Origin: an uncultured Leifsonia sp.
GTDB lineage: Bacteria; Actinomycetota; Actinomycetes; Actinomycetales; Microbacteriaceae
Direction of reading: 5' to 3'
Assembly: GCF_945957465.1 (NCBI RefSeq)
Contig: NZ_CAMFLC010000005.1
Span: 1-64,000 of the forward strand
DNA length: 64,000 bases
Position numbers and translations under genes: made by a program. The notes beneath the pieces were generated by a model. The model was not told the origin of the DNA, made no database searches, and worked only from the letters and a program-made list of their open reading frames with translations. This document shows, in pieces, positions 42,260-50,718 of the stretch (positions within the stretch are counted from its first letter, which is position 1; each line of letters begins with the position of its first letter).

Positions 42260-43663
42260 ATGACCAGCACCTTTGGAACGGCCATCGACCGTCGCACTGT
42301 GATCAAACTCGGCGGCGCGGGCCTCGCGCTGACCGGCCTGGCCTCGCTGGCCGCATGCTCCACAGGCGGAGGCGGTGGAACGAGCGCATCGGGCACCATC
42401 AAGATGCTGTACTTCGGAGACCAGAAGGCGGCCACGGCGCTGCAGAACACCCTGCAGCCGCAGATCAAGAAGCTCGACAAGAACGCGAAGCTCGAAGTCA
42501 CGGCCATCAACGGCACCGACTGGAACGACTTCCTCGCGAAGGTCCTCACCCAGATCGCCGCCGGAGCGGCCCCCGACCTGGTGAGTGTCGCGACCGAGGG
42601 CCTCCAGCTCATGGCGTCCAAGGATCTGCTGATCCCCCTGGACAGCTACGTGACCAAGGACCTGTCGTCACTGCAGGGCTACTTCGACCAGATCCACCCC
42701 GCGCTCGTGGAGTCGATGATGTACCAGGGGCACCTGTACGAGCTCCCCGACAGCTTCAACGCCGGCAGCATGTTCTACAGCACCGACCTCTTCCAGAAGG
42801 CCGGGCTCTCCCGTCCCGCCGACAACTGGACGATGGACGAGTTCCACACTTACGCGACCAAGCTCAAGGGCCTCGGCGGCGACGTCAACGCCTTCGACTG
42901 GGTGGTGCGCCTCTGGGGAAGCTGGACGTCGTTCCTGTACGCCAACAACGGCAACCTGCTGGAGGAGGGCAAGTACTCCGGCGGCGACTGGCTGTGGAAC
43001 TCCGCCTTCAAGAACAACCCGGTCGGCGTGCACGGCCGCAAGGGCGGCTGGAAGTGGGGCACGCCCACGGCCAACTCGGAGGCCGCCGTCGAAGCCCTCG
43101 AGTACGTGGTCGACCTCCAGCGGTCCGGCCTGTCGCCCTCGCCCGACGTCGGAGGCGGCGCCACCCTCCAGGGCCTGTTCTCCACCGGCCGCATCGGCAT
43201 GACGATCGGCGGCGGCTTCTGGGCAGGCGGCCTGCACAACGCGGGCATGGCGGACGGCAGCTTCGACGTGCAGCGCTTCCCGACCTGGAAGAGCAATAAG
43301 TCGCTGTTCGGCGCGGGCGGCTACGGCATCTTCAACTCGTCGAAGAACAAGGACCTCGCCTGGGAGGTCGTGAAGATGATGGTCGAACCCTCCACCTTCG
43401 ACATCATGTTCCCGGGCAACGTCACCACGCCCGGCCGCAAGCAGCTGCTGACGGCCGACCGGTACAAGACGACCGGACCGGAGAACTGGTCGGTCTTCTA
43501 CGACCAGCTCGAGGGCTCGGTGCCGATCTCCGCGCCGCCGTACTACAACGCGCTCGCCACCTCGCTCAACCAGCGGACGACGCAGGCGATCTCGTCGGGC
43601 AACGCCAAGGCGGCGCTCGACGGCATGCAGTCCGACTTCGAGAAGGCAGCGCAGGCGTCCTGA
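42260..43663 (+). CDS. CUT1 ABC importer, sugar-binding lipoprotein with Tat signal (system 2)
   Basis: The 467-aa binding protein has N terminus MTSTFGTAIDRRTVIKLGGAGLALTGLASLAACS, a twin-arginine motif (DRRTVIKL) joined to a lipobox (LAAC), so it is a predicted Tat-exported lipoprotein. The SBP_bac_1 body has LPDSFNAGSMFYSTDLFQKAG and FWAGGLHNAGMADGSFDV. It should capture fructo-oligosaccharides for the next two permeases. GAGGAG precedes ATG 42260. Being a Tat substrate in the same regulon as tatABC, it is the best candidate client of the extra translocase. Confidence 0.92.
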   Translation: MTSTFGTAIDRRTVIKLGGAGLALTGLASLAACSTGGGGGTSASGTIKMLYFGDQKAATALQNTLQPQIKKLDKNAKLEVTAINGTDWNDFLAKVLTQIAAGAAPDLVSVATEGLQLMASKDLLIPLDSYVTKDLSSLQGYFDQIHPALVESMMYQGHLYELPDSFNAGSMFYSTDLFQKAGLSRPADNWTMDEFHTYATKLKGLGGDVNAFDWVVRLWGSWTSFLYANNGNLLEEGKYSGGDWLWNSAFKNNPVGVHGRKGGWKWGTPTANSEAAVEALEYVVDLQRSGLSPSPDVGGGATLQGLFSTGRIGMTIGGGFWAGGLHNAGMADGSFDVQRFPTWKSNKSLFGAGGYGIFNSSKNKDLAWEVVKMMVEPSTFDIMFPGNVTTPGRKQLLTADRYKTTGPENWSVFYDQLEGSVPISAPPYYNALATSLNQRTTQAISSGNAKAALDGMQSDFEKAAQAS

Positions 43664-44622
43664 TGGCTGTCCAGACCCAGGAGCGCCCGCGCGTGAATGG
43701 GGCGATCTCTCCTCGCCGTGCCGTCCGTCGCCCCGGTGTGCGACGGGCGGCCCGGCGGGAGGGCGCGTTCGGCTATTCGATGATCGGGCTCGCGGTGGCG
43801 TTCGTCGCCGTGTTCACGTTCATCCCGATCCTCGCCTCCCTCGGGCTCTCGTTCTTCTCGTGGGACGTCATCTCGCCCCCGAAGTTCGTCGGGGTCGCCA
43901 ACTTCACCCGACTGTTCAGCGACGGCTCGACCCTCGCCTCGTTCGGCGTGACCATCCTGATGGCCATCGGCATCGTCGTCCTCCAGATCACCCTCGGGCT
44001 GCTGCTCGCGGTCCTGGTCAACAGCCGCAAGCGGAAGTCGACCAAGGTCTTCTTCCGCACGGCCTTCTACCTGCCCCTGCTGGCCTCCACCGCAGCCGTG
44101 TCGATCTTCATGGGCTACCTGTTCGACGCGAAATTCGGGCTGATCAACTACTACCTGACCCAGCTCGGGCTGCCCGCGGTGCCGTGGCTGACGAACCCGG
44201 TGGCGGCGCAGATCACGATCATCCTGATCGTCGTCTGGCAGCAGGTCGGCTTCACCTTCGTGCTGTTCGTGGCCGCGCTGACGTCCGTCCCGCAGGAGGT
44301 CCAGGAGGCCGCGGCGATCGACGGGGCGGGAGCGTGGCGCACTCTGCTGCGGATCAAGATCCCGCTGATCAGCCCGACCATCCTGTTCGCCACGGTCGTA
44401 GCGATGATCAACGCGATGCAGCTGTTCGACCAGCCGTTCATCATGACCAAGGGCGGCCCGGGCACGGCGACGACCACCGCGACCATCGCGATGTACCAGA
44501 CCGGGTTCCAGAACCTGCAGTTCGGCTACGCGTCGGCGATCGCGATCCTGCTACTCGTCATCATCCTCGCGCTGACCGGAATCCAATTCCTCGCCGCACG
44601 AAAGCTGGTGTTCTACCAATGA
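43663..44622 (+). CDS. CUT1 ABC importer permease, MalF-type (system 2)
   Basis: The 319-aa six-helix permease has a basic cytoplasmic N terminus and the EAA loop QEVQEAAAIDGAGAWRTLLRIKIPLISPT. The ATG shares one base with the binding-protein stop. It pairs with the following permease; as in system 1 no ATPase is encoded nearby. The last residues FLAARKLVFYQ are typical of UgpA/LacF-like proteins. Confidence 0.93.
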   Translation: MAVQTQERPRVNGAISPRRAVRRPGVRRAARREGAFGYSMIGLAVAFVAVFTFIPILASLGLSFFSWDVISPPKFVGVANFTRLFSDGSTLASFGVTILMAIGIVVLQITLGLLLAVLVNSRKRKSTKVFFRTAFYLPLLASTAAVSIFMGYLFDAKFGLINYYLTQLGLPAVPWLTNPVAAQITIILIVVWQQVGFTFVLFVAALTSVPQEVQEAAAIDGAGAWRTLLRIKIPLISPTILFATVVAMINAMQLFDQPFIMTKGGPGTATTTATIAMYQTGFQNLQFGYASAIAILLLVIILALTGIQFLAARKLVFYQ

Positions 44623-45491
44623 CCACAGATGTCGCCCCGAGCACGACGGTCGTGCTCGGCCGCCGCCGGCCGATCGTGAAGGTCGGCAGCATCGTCGGAA
44701 TGGTGCTGCTCGTCCTCGCGGCGGTGTTCGCGCTCGGCCCGCTGCTCTGGACCCTGACCACCTCGTTGCGCACGCCGGCGGAGGCGTTCACAAACCCGCC
44801 GCAGTGGATCCCGACCAGCCCGGACTTCAGCAACTACGCCGCGGTGTTCAATCAGATCCCGATCGGGCAGTTCTTCCTCAACAGCGTCGTCGTGACGGTG
44901 CTCATCGTGGTGGGCCAGACGATCACCTGCACCCTCTCCGGCTATGCGTTCGCGATGGTGTCGTTCCCGGGCAAGAACACGATCTTCGGCATCTTCCTGG
45001 CCACCATGATGGTGCCGCTGCAGACGATCATCATCCCGGTGTTCGTCATCGTGAAGACGATGGGCATCAGCGACTCGCTCGCCTCGCTCATCATCCCCGC
45101 ACTGGGGAGCGCGTTCGGGACCTTCCTCATGCGGCAGTACTTCATGCAGATGCCGAGGGAGCTGGGCGAGGCGGCCCGCATCGACGGCGCGTCGCAGTGG
45201 GGCGTATTCTGGCACGTCTACGCGCGGATGGCGTCGCCGGCGATCGCGACGCTGGCGATCCTCAACTTCTCCGGATTCTGGGCCGAGTTCTACCGGCCGC
45301 TGATCTTCCTCCAATCGCAGAGCAATTTCACGCTGCCGCTGGGACTCGTCGGGCTGCAGGGCAACCTGGGGACCGGGTCGATCTCGGTGGTTCTGGCCGG
45401 CGTCATCCTCGCGATGATCCCCAGCGTCCTGCTCTTCATCTTCGCTCAGCGCTACTTCATCGAGGGTGTGACCGCCGGCTCCTTCCGCTGA
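44619..45491 (+). CDS. CUT1 ABC importer permease, MalG-type (system 2)
   Basis: The 290-aa six-helix permease has the EAA loop RELGEAARIDGASQWGVFWHVYARMASPA and the usual C terminus QRYFIEGVTAGSFR. The start overlaps the previous stop (ATGA). It forms the second half of the channel for system 2. The cytoplasmic GH32 gene follows 46 bp later in the same direction and is presumably in the operon. Confidence 0.93.
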   Translation: MTTDVAPSTTVVLGRRRPIVKVGSIVGMVLLVLAAVFALGPLLWTLTTSLRTPAEAFTNPPQWIPTSPDFSNYAAVFNQIPIGQFFLNSVVVTVLIVVGQTITCTLSGYAFAMVSFPGKNTIFGIFLATMMVPLQTIIIPVFVIVKTMGISDSLASLIIPALGSAFGTFLMRQYFMQMPRELGEAARIDGASQWGVFWHVYARMASPAIATLAILNFSGFWAEFYRPLIFLQSQSNFTLPLGLVGLQGNLGTGSISVVLAGVILAMIPSVLLFIFAQRYFIEGVTAGSFR

Positions 45492-45537
45492 GCCCCCCGC
45501 ACAGGCCGCATCGAGGCGGCCGCGAACAGAGAGATGT

Positions 45538-46911
45538 GTGAACTCCATGAGCGACCACCACCTTCCCCACTTCCACGTGCGCCTTCCGCGCGGTTACGTG
45601 AACGACCCCAACGGCCCGGTGGAGCTCGGGGGGACGACGCACCTCTACTTCCAGTCGCGCTCGCACGCCGAGCTGGCAGTGCCGGTCGAGTGGGGTCACG
45701 CGACGAGCGAGGACCTCGTGCACTGGACACTGCAGCGGCCGGCGATGAGTCCGGTGCCCGGCGGTGTCGACTCGGGCGGGTGCTGGTCGGGGAACACGGT
45801 GGTGGACGGAGACCGTGTGCGCGCCTTCTACTCCGGAAAGGTGGATCACAGCCCATACCAGTCGATCCTGACGGCCCTGTCCGACGAGGACGGCACGAAC
45901 TTCAGTCGGCCGGCGCAGGTGGTCGACGACCCTGCGCCCGAGGAGGGCGTGACGATGTTCCGCGATCCGTTCGTGTGGCGCGACGGCTCGACATGGCGCA
46001 TGGTGGTCGGCTCTGCCGGCCCCGGCGCCACGGCGAGCATGAGGCAGTACGGCTCAGCGGACGGCCTGTCGTGGCGGTTCGAGGGCGAGCTGGCGCAGCT
46101 GCCGAGGACCGTGTTCGACGGTGTCGACACGGGCGAGGGATGGGAGTGCCCGCAGCTCATCACCGTGGACGGCCGCGAGGTGGCGATCGTGTCGTCCTGG
46201 TCGCACGAGGGTGGCCCGGCTGATGTGCTGGCCTTCCCGGTCGACGCGGCCCCGGCTCCGCGCCGGGTGGACGACGGCCACAACTTCTACGCGGCCTCCG
46301 TGATGCGCGAAGGATCGTACGGGCAGGTGCTCTTCGGCTGGATCACCGAGGGCAGGGACGCAGCGTTGTGGCAGGCCGCGGGCTGGGCCGGCGCGATCTC
46401 GCTCCCTCGGCGCACGTGGCTCGACGGCGACCGGGTCTGCAGTGAGCCGCACCCGGCGGTCGCGGCTCTCCGGGTCGGTTCGGGCCGTGCGGCGAACGGT
46501 GCGGCGATCGGCGCGCAGGCCGAGATCCTCGTCCCCGCGGTCTCCGGAACCGTGCGAGTCCGGTACGACGAGGACCACTGGCTCGACGTCGTCCTCGATC
46601 TGGAGGCGGACACCCTCACCCTCGACCGGAGTGCGGTCGGGGGAGAATCCGGTGCCGACGCGGAGGCAGCGACGAGCACGCGAGCATTCGGCGACCGTAC
46701 GGACTGTGCCGCGCGGATCCTTCTTGACGGGTCGGTCGTCGAGGTCTTCACGAGCGCCGGGCGCTCGATCACGAGCCGGGTCTACCCGACGACGCCGCCT
46801 CCATGGCACGTCCACGCGCCGGTCGGTGCAGTCGCCTGGGACCTCGAGAGATCGATCTCCTCTGCGAACGAGCAGGAGATCGTACGGATGAACACGGTAT
46901 CGGTCGGCTAG
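45538..46911 (+). CDS. Cytoplasmic GH32 beta-fructosidase (b)
   Basis: The 457-aa protein is without signal. GH32 motifs are RLPRGYVNDPNGPV (Asp23 nucleophile), MFRDPFVW and GWECPQLI (acid/base Glu), then a degenerate C-terminal beta-sandwich. It would cleave fructose from oligosaccharides imported by system 2. GTG 45538 is 4 bases after AGAGAG; ATG 45547 is an alternative. It is the fifth GH32-type gene in 20 kb. Directly downstream begins the zone of gene fragments. Confidence 0.9.
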   Translation: MNSMSDHHLPHFHVRLPRGYVNDPNGPVELGGTTHLYFQSRSHAELAVPVEWGHATSEDLVHWTLQRPAMSPVPGGVDSGGCWSGNTVVDGDRVRAFYSGKVDHSPYQSILTALSDEDGTNFSRPAQVVDDPAPEEGVTMFRDPFVWRDGSTWRMVVGSAGPGATASMRQYGSADGLSWRFEGELAQLPRTVFDGVDTGEGWECPQLITVDGREVAIVSSWSHEGGPADVLAFPVDAAPAPRRVDDGHNFYAASVMREGSYGQVLFGWITEGRDAALWQAAGWAGAISLPRRTWLDGDRVCSEPHPAVAALRVGSGRAANGAAIGAQAEILVPAVSGTVRVRYDEDHWLDVVLDLEADTLTLDRSAVGGESGADAEAATSTRAFGDRTDCAARILLDGSVVEVFTSAGRSITSRVYPTTPPPWHVHAPVGAVAWDLERSISSANEQEIVRMNTVSVG

Positions 46912-47096
46912 GAGCCCCACAGAACCGCACAACCGTGAGCGCCGACCAGTCGGTTCGCGGCGCCGGGGGAGAAGCCACCCGACTGAGAGACGGCACCCAC
47001 GATCGGTTTGCCGAGGAGCTCGGCCACCCACGCGCGCGCCGCGGCGGGCACCTGCTCCCACGGCGCGCGGCTGTTCGCCTTCGGTACCTCGGCCAT
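46908..47096 (-). pseudogene. 5' fragment of an aminoglycoside-phosphotransferase-like gene
   Basis: The ORF MAEVPKANSRAPWEQVPAAARAWVAELLGKPIVGAVSQSGGFSPGAANRLVGAHG matches the N-terminal lobe start of actinobacterial APH/choline-kinase-like proteins (the GGFSPG nucleotide loop). The next expected strand with the ATP-binding Lys is missing, and the frame ends CAVLWGS-stop, overlapping the 3' end of the convergent GH32 gene. About 62 of an expected 250-300 codons remain. Confidence 0.65.
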
Positions 47097-47175
47097 GACG
47101 TCATTCTTCAGTACGACCCGGGCTCAGCTGTCTTGTGACGCGTCAGCGAGGTGAACGTGAGTGGGGCGGTCCCGT

Positions 47176-47440
47176 TCATGCCCCCGAACGCGCCTCGCTC
47201 CCGTCGACCTTGACCCAGCTGGGCGGGTGGGGGCGGCGGCGCTCGCGGTAGAGCCGGAGGGCGAAGGGTGCCCAGAGGATGATCCCGACCCCCACGCCGA
47301 CGAGCATGCCGCCGACGGTGTCGAGGATCCAGTGCGCGCCGAGGTAGGTGCGGCTGAGCATCATCAGGCGGTGTAGACCAGCCCCGCGATCCAGACCCAG
47401 GTGCGCCAGTGTACTACGTGGCCCGCGCATGGCTGGCGCG
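47176..47440 (-). pseudogene. PAP2-type phosphatase fragment with frameshift
   Basis: The 3' part encodes SRTYLGAHWILDTVGG, the C-terminal active-site motif of PAP2 phosphatases, followed by a membrane helix and a basic tail. Upstream, a different frame reads AGHVVHWRTWVWIAGLVYTA, matching the central SGH helix, with a one-base shift near 47367 joining the two. The N-terminal half is absent. The gene is therefore broken in at least two ways. Confidence 0.65.
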
Positions 47441-47484
47441 ATTCTGAGCCTTCCTTTCGCGCGGGTGCCGCCCGCGACTCCGGT

Positions 47485-47688
47485 TCACCCCTTCTGAGGC
47501 GTCGGCCCGTCCTTCCGCCAGACGACCGCTTGTGCCACATACCCTGTGGTCCCGTTCCATGTGATCGCGGGGCCGCCGTGGAGCTCGTAGCCGAGGTCGA
47601 GCGCCTCGCTCACTCGTTCGCAGAAGGTCGAGTCGTCCACACCGGTGAGCAGCCGGTAGCGGGGGAGTGTGTTGTCGGACGCGTCCAT
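47485..47688 (-). CDS. DUF1737 protein
   Basis: The 67-aa protein MDASDNTLPRYRLLTGVDDSTFCERVSEALDLGYELHGGPAITWNG and a C-terminal VAQAVVWRKDG match the small DUF1737 family (YRLLTG...FC.RVSEAL..GY.L.G.P). The function is unknown. ATG 47688 is used because the longer version has no support. It starts 4 bp after the SDR stop, so it is probably in that operon. Confidence 0.75.
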   Translation of the reverse strand: MDASDNTLPRYRLLTGVDDSTFCERVSEALDLGYELHGGPAITWNGTTGYVAQAVVWRKDGPTPQKG

Positions 47689-47692
47689 TCGC

Positions 47693-48667
47693 TCATCGTC
47701 GCACAGCATCGACCTGTTCGTTCTCTTCGTGTGGTTCCGGCGTCGGGTCCAGCGTGCTCACGTCGAGTCGTATGCGGTTCGTGGCGCGGAGGCGGCCGGC
47801 CGCGATGTTGCGCACTGCTCTGGTGAGCAGGCTCGGCGGACGCAGCCCGCGGTAGACGAACCGATTGGTCGTCACGAGGCGCAGTATCGGGCGTGCGGCC
47901 TCGGCGGGCGTGCGCCCCCACAGCGCTATGACCACAGGGAGGGCGTCGAGCCGTCGTTCGTATCCCTTCTGCGCGGTGACCTTGCGGAGCAGGTCGGTCG
48001 TGACCAGTCCGGGGTTCATGCCGTGCACGCGGACGCCTGAGGCTCTGGTCTCGCGTCGCAGTGTCTCCGTGAATTGGCGGACCCAGCGTTTGCTGGACGC
48101 GTACGCGTTCTGCATCGCAACGGGGCCGTTGTCGCCCTCCCCGTACAGGTTGACGAGGTCACCGAACCCTTGCTCGAGAAAGACGGGCAGGGCGACCCGG
48201 GATCCGTGAAACGTGCCGACGATATTGGTTCGTACCACGTTGATGAAGTCGTCGACCGGGGTGCTGGCTGTCGGTCCGTAGACTCCGGACACCCCCGCGT
48301 TGTTGATCCAGACCCTGAGGATCCCGTGCGCGAGGGCGTGGTCGCGCAGCGCTTCCACCTCCGCGAGGATCGTGGTGTCGCAGGTCAGCCCGCTCGCGCT
48401 GATGCCCTCGGCCCGGAGCGAGTCCACCGCTGTCTTGACGTGACTGTCGCTGCGGGACGATACGACAACGTGGGCGCCGCCGTGCCCGAGAACGCGCGCC
48501 ATCGCCAGACCGAGACCGCGGGTGGAGCCCGTGACCACGGCGACACGGCTGGCGAGAGGCACTCGTGTCGCGTCGGCGGTGCTCCGGTCATGGGGACCGG
48601 CAATGGCGACCCCCTCGTCGTGCGGAGTGTCGCGCCGTGTCCGATCCCCTCGTTCAGACGTGATCAT
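47693..48667 (-). CDS. Short-chain dehydrogenase/reductase
   Basis: The 324-aa SDR has cofactor motif VAVVTGSTRGLGLAMARVLG (TGxxxGxG), the NNAG strand in RVWINNAGVSG and the active site NAYASSKRWVRQFT (YxxxK with upstream Ser region NLYGEGDNG). About 40 N-terminal residues precede the fold, and a C-terminal extension of about 70 residues after the catalytic core is longer than the classical 250-aa form. GGAGGAACCGG precedes the ATG. The substrate is unknown. Confidence 0.88.
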   Translation of the reverse strand: MITSERGDRTRRDTPHDEGVAIAGPHDRSTADATRVPLASRVAVVTGSTRGLGLAMARVLGHGGAHVVVSSRSDSHVKTAVDSLRAEGISASGLTCDTTILAEVEALRDHALAHGILRVWINNAGVSGVYGPTASTPVDDFINVVRTNIVGTFHGSRVALPVFLEQGFGDLVNLYGEGDNGPVAMQNAYASSKRWVRQFTETLRRETRASGVRVHGMNPGLVTTDLLRKVTAQKGYERRLDALPVVIALWGRTPAEAARPILRLVTTNRFVYRGLRPPSLLTRAVRNIAAGRLRATNRIRLDVSTLDPTPEPHEENEQVDAVRR

Positions 48668-48814
48668 CCGGTTCCTCCTCCGCCGCCTCTTCGAGGACCT
48701 GTGCGTCCCCGGCAGCGACGGCGCAGTGGGCTCGTGTGCCGACCGTAAACCCGACGGCGTCCTGGCGTGTGGGACTTTCGGCCCGCAACAGCGGCACGTG
48801 GTCGCCGGCGAAAG

Positions 48815-48854
48815 ACCTGGCCGCCATCGCCGACGACTTCGATGGCGGCCAGGT
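48815..48854. terminator. Long hairpin terminator
   Basis: ACCTGGCCGCCATCG, a 10-base loop and CGATGGCGGCCAGGT form a perfect 15-bp stem. It lies 13 bp downstream of the stop of the minus-strand GH127 fragment, so it was that gene's terminator. Confidence 0.7.
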
Positions 48855-48866
48855 GGTCTGTCGGGT

Positions 48867-49310
48867 TCAGGCACCCCGTCGCGGGAGGAAGACGCGCATC
48901 GTGCTCGGCCCGTTGTTCGCCCAGGCGAAGTAGGGCTTCAGCTCGAGGTCGAGCTCCGCGGTCTCCGCCTGGTCCCAGGCCCGGGGCGCGTACGGCCACT
49001 CCGCAGGGGCGGTGCGCGCGAGTGAGATGCGGGCCCTCGCCCCGGTCGGGGTGGCGGCGATCGGGTGTCCGTCGTGGAGGCGGATCTCGTCCACGTGCGC
49101 GCCGTACGGGAGGTCCGTCGACTCCGCGCACAGCACCAGGGGGCCGCGTTCCACGGCGACGGTTCCCCGCACGGCGTCCATGCCGGGCGCCGGGTAGGCG
49201 AGTCGTGGCTGCATCGGCAGCGAAAGCCGGATCGGATCGTCGGGCGCGAACCGCGCGCGGATGCGGGCGTAGCCGTCCACGACGGTCTGCTCGACGCCCG
49301 CGTGGGTCAC
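48867..49310 (-). pseudogene. C-terminal fragment of a GH127 beta-L-arabinofuranosidase-like gene
   Basis: About 148 codons read VVDGYARIRARFAPDDPIRLSLPMQPRL, VAVERGPLVLCAESTDLP and ELDLELKPYFAWANNGPSTMRVFLPRR, the C-terminal beta-sandwich end of GH127 (DUF1680) proteins, including the family ending 'PYFAWANNG...MRVWLP'. The catalytic Cys/Glu region is absent. At about 49310 the coding sense stops abruptly where a plus-strand fragment begins, so this is a deletion junction. Confidence 0.7.
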
Positions 49311-49505
49311 GCGACCTCCTACACGTTCTCCGAGAACGGAGTAGTGGTCGGTCAGGGCGACCTGACCGCCGACACGCCGGACGCCCAAGCGGCCACGCTG
49401 AAGGTCGAAGGCAAGGCGAAGGGGACCTACACCTACACGGTCGTCTTCACCAACGCCGCGGGCTCGACCACCAGCAAGGCGATGACGGTCACCGTCACCA
49501 AGTAG
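49311..49505 (+). pseudogene. C-terminal fragment of a secreted protein (Ig-like/FN3-type repeat)
   Basis: The last 64 codons in frame read ATSYTFSENGVVVGQGDLTAD, then LKVEGKAKGTYTYTVVFTNAAGSTTSKAMTVTVTK-stop, a typical bacterial Ig-like or chitin-binding-enzyme accessory repeat ending a secreted protein. No start codon or upstream domain exists; the frame runs into the antisense of the GH127 fragment. A perfect terminator follows 17 bp after the stop. Confidence 0.6.
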
Positions 49506-49521
49506 CACGACGGGGACACAC

Positions 49522-49551
49522 AGCGGGGCCGGCGGTGACGCCGGCCCCGCT
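49522..49551 (+). terminator. GC hairpin terminator
   Basis: AGCGGGGCCGGCG, loop GTGA, CGCCGGCCCCGCT form a perfect 13-bp stem directly after the Ig-like fragment. It is the surviving terminator of the lost gene. Confidence 0.8.
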
Positions 49552-49628
49552 GCTCGTCTGTCTGCGTCACCCGGTCTCCGGATCGAACTGCGTTCGGTGA
49601 TCGTTCGTCGGCACGTCGATGTCACGCG

Positions 49629-49757
49629 TCAGCCGATGGAGCTCGTCGAGCCGGGGAAGCGACGCCCGCAGCCGGCCCGGGTGATAAGGGTGGGGAAGAA
49701 TCCGAGGATGGCGGTGCCGACGTAGACGCTGGCGCTACCGTCGAAGGTGAACTCCTC
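49629..49757 (-). pseudogene. Possible membrane-protein remnant
   Basis: An in-frame stretch reads EEFTFDGSASVYVGTAILGFFPTLITRAGCG and then degenerate residues to a TGA at 49629. The hydrophobic VYVGTAILGFFPTLI looks like one membrane helix of a larger protein. There is no start, and the fragment could be chance. It lies in the zone of other truncated genes. Confidence 0.3.
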
Positions 49758-49763
49758 CCGCCG

Positions 49764-50603
49764 TCACCCCAGCCGTTGCGCCCCGATGACGGTGAGCAGC
49801 CGCAGCTTCTCGTGGCTCTCGGTGCCCGGCGCCGCGGTGTAGACGAGGAGGGCGTGGGACTGATCCGGATCGAGCAGCCGTTGGCAGTTCAGTTCGAGCA
49901 CGCCCACCTCCGGATGCACGAATCGCTTGACCTGGTCGGGCTGGAGGCCGACTTCGTGCCGTTCCCAGAGCCGGCGGAACTCTTCGCTGCGCTCCAGCAG
50001 CAGCTCGGCGTAGCGGGCGGCGCGTGATCCCGGTCCGCGCTGGGCGACGAGGCCGCGGAGTCCGGAGGCGAACAGCCTGCTCAGATATTCGTGATCCTCC
50101 TGCACGTACAGGTCGCGGAATCCGGGGTCGCTGAACCAGCGGAACCCGATGCTGCGTTCCGGGCCGCTCAGCGAGGCGGTGTCCCCGGTGAGTGCGACGG
50201 CCGGCGGCGTCTGCCGCAGGGTCTCGCCGAGCTCGGTGATGATCTCGGCAGGGGTGTCCTGGAGGCGGTCGAAGATGCGGAGCAGTCCCGGGCTGATGTG
50301 CTCGCTGTCGGCGCCGCGCTGCGGCGGGTTGTGGCCCGCGAGGCGGAACAGATGGTCCCGTTCGTCGAGCGAGAGGTGGAGGCCCTGCGCGATGGCCGTG
50401 ATCATCTGCGCGGAGGGCTGGGGGCCCCAGTTCTGCTCGATGCGGGCGTAGTAGTCCGCCGACATGTGGCTGAGCGCTGCGACCTCCTCACGTCGCAGGC
50501 CGCCGGTGCGCCGCCGCGCGCCACGAGGGAGGCCGACATCCTCCGGTCGGGTCGCCTCGCGGCGCACGCGCAGATACTCGGCGAGTGCCGCGCGGTCTGC
50601 CAT
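49764..50603 (-). CDS. Helix-turn-helix regulator with MmyB-like ligand domain
   Basis: The 279-aa protein has an N-terminal XRE HTH (RRTGGLRREEVAALSHMSADYYARIEQNWGPQPSAQMITAIAQGL, about 28-85), then an MmyB-like PAS-fold domain (about 110-270) with VALTGDTASLSGPERSIGFRWFSDPGFR and a terminal NCQRLLDPDQSHALLVYTAAPGTES. Such regulators, abundant in actinobacteria, usually control the divergent SDR; here the SDR at 50719 is exactly that arrangement. AGAGGAGCG precedes the ATG. Confidence 0.9.
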   Translation of the reverse strand: MADRAALAEYLRVRREATRPEDVGLPRGARRRTGGLRREEVAALSHMSADYYARIEQNWGPQPSAQMITAIAQGLHLSLDERDHLFRLAGHNPPQRGADSEHISPGLLRIFDRLQDTPAEIITELGETLRQTPPAVALTGDTASLSGPERSIGFRWFSDPGFRDLYVQEDHEYLSRLFASGLRGLVAQRGPGSRAARYAELLLERSEEFRRLWERHEVGLQPDQVKRFVHPEVGVLELNCQRLLDPDQSHALLVYTAAPGTESHEKLRLLTVIGAQRLG

Positions 50604-50718
50604 CGCTCCTCTTTCGCTTGCGTGCCCGTCTGTGCTGCCAGTCTCTCCCGGAGCGGGGGCGATATCCACGGTCTGGCGAACCCTGGATGCGCCGGCCGGC
50701 TGACGCGATGCTGGTCTC

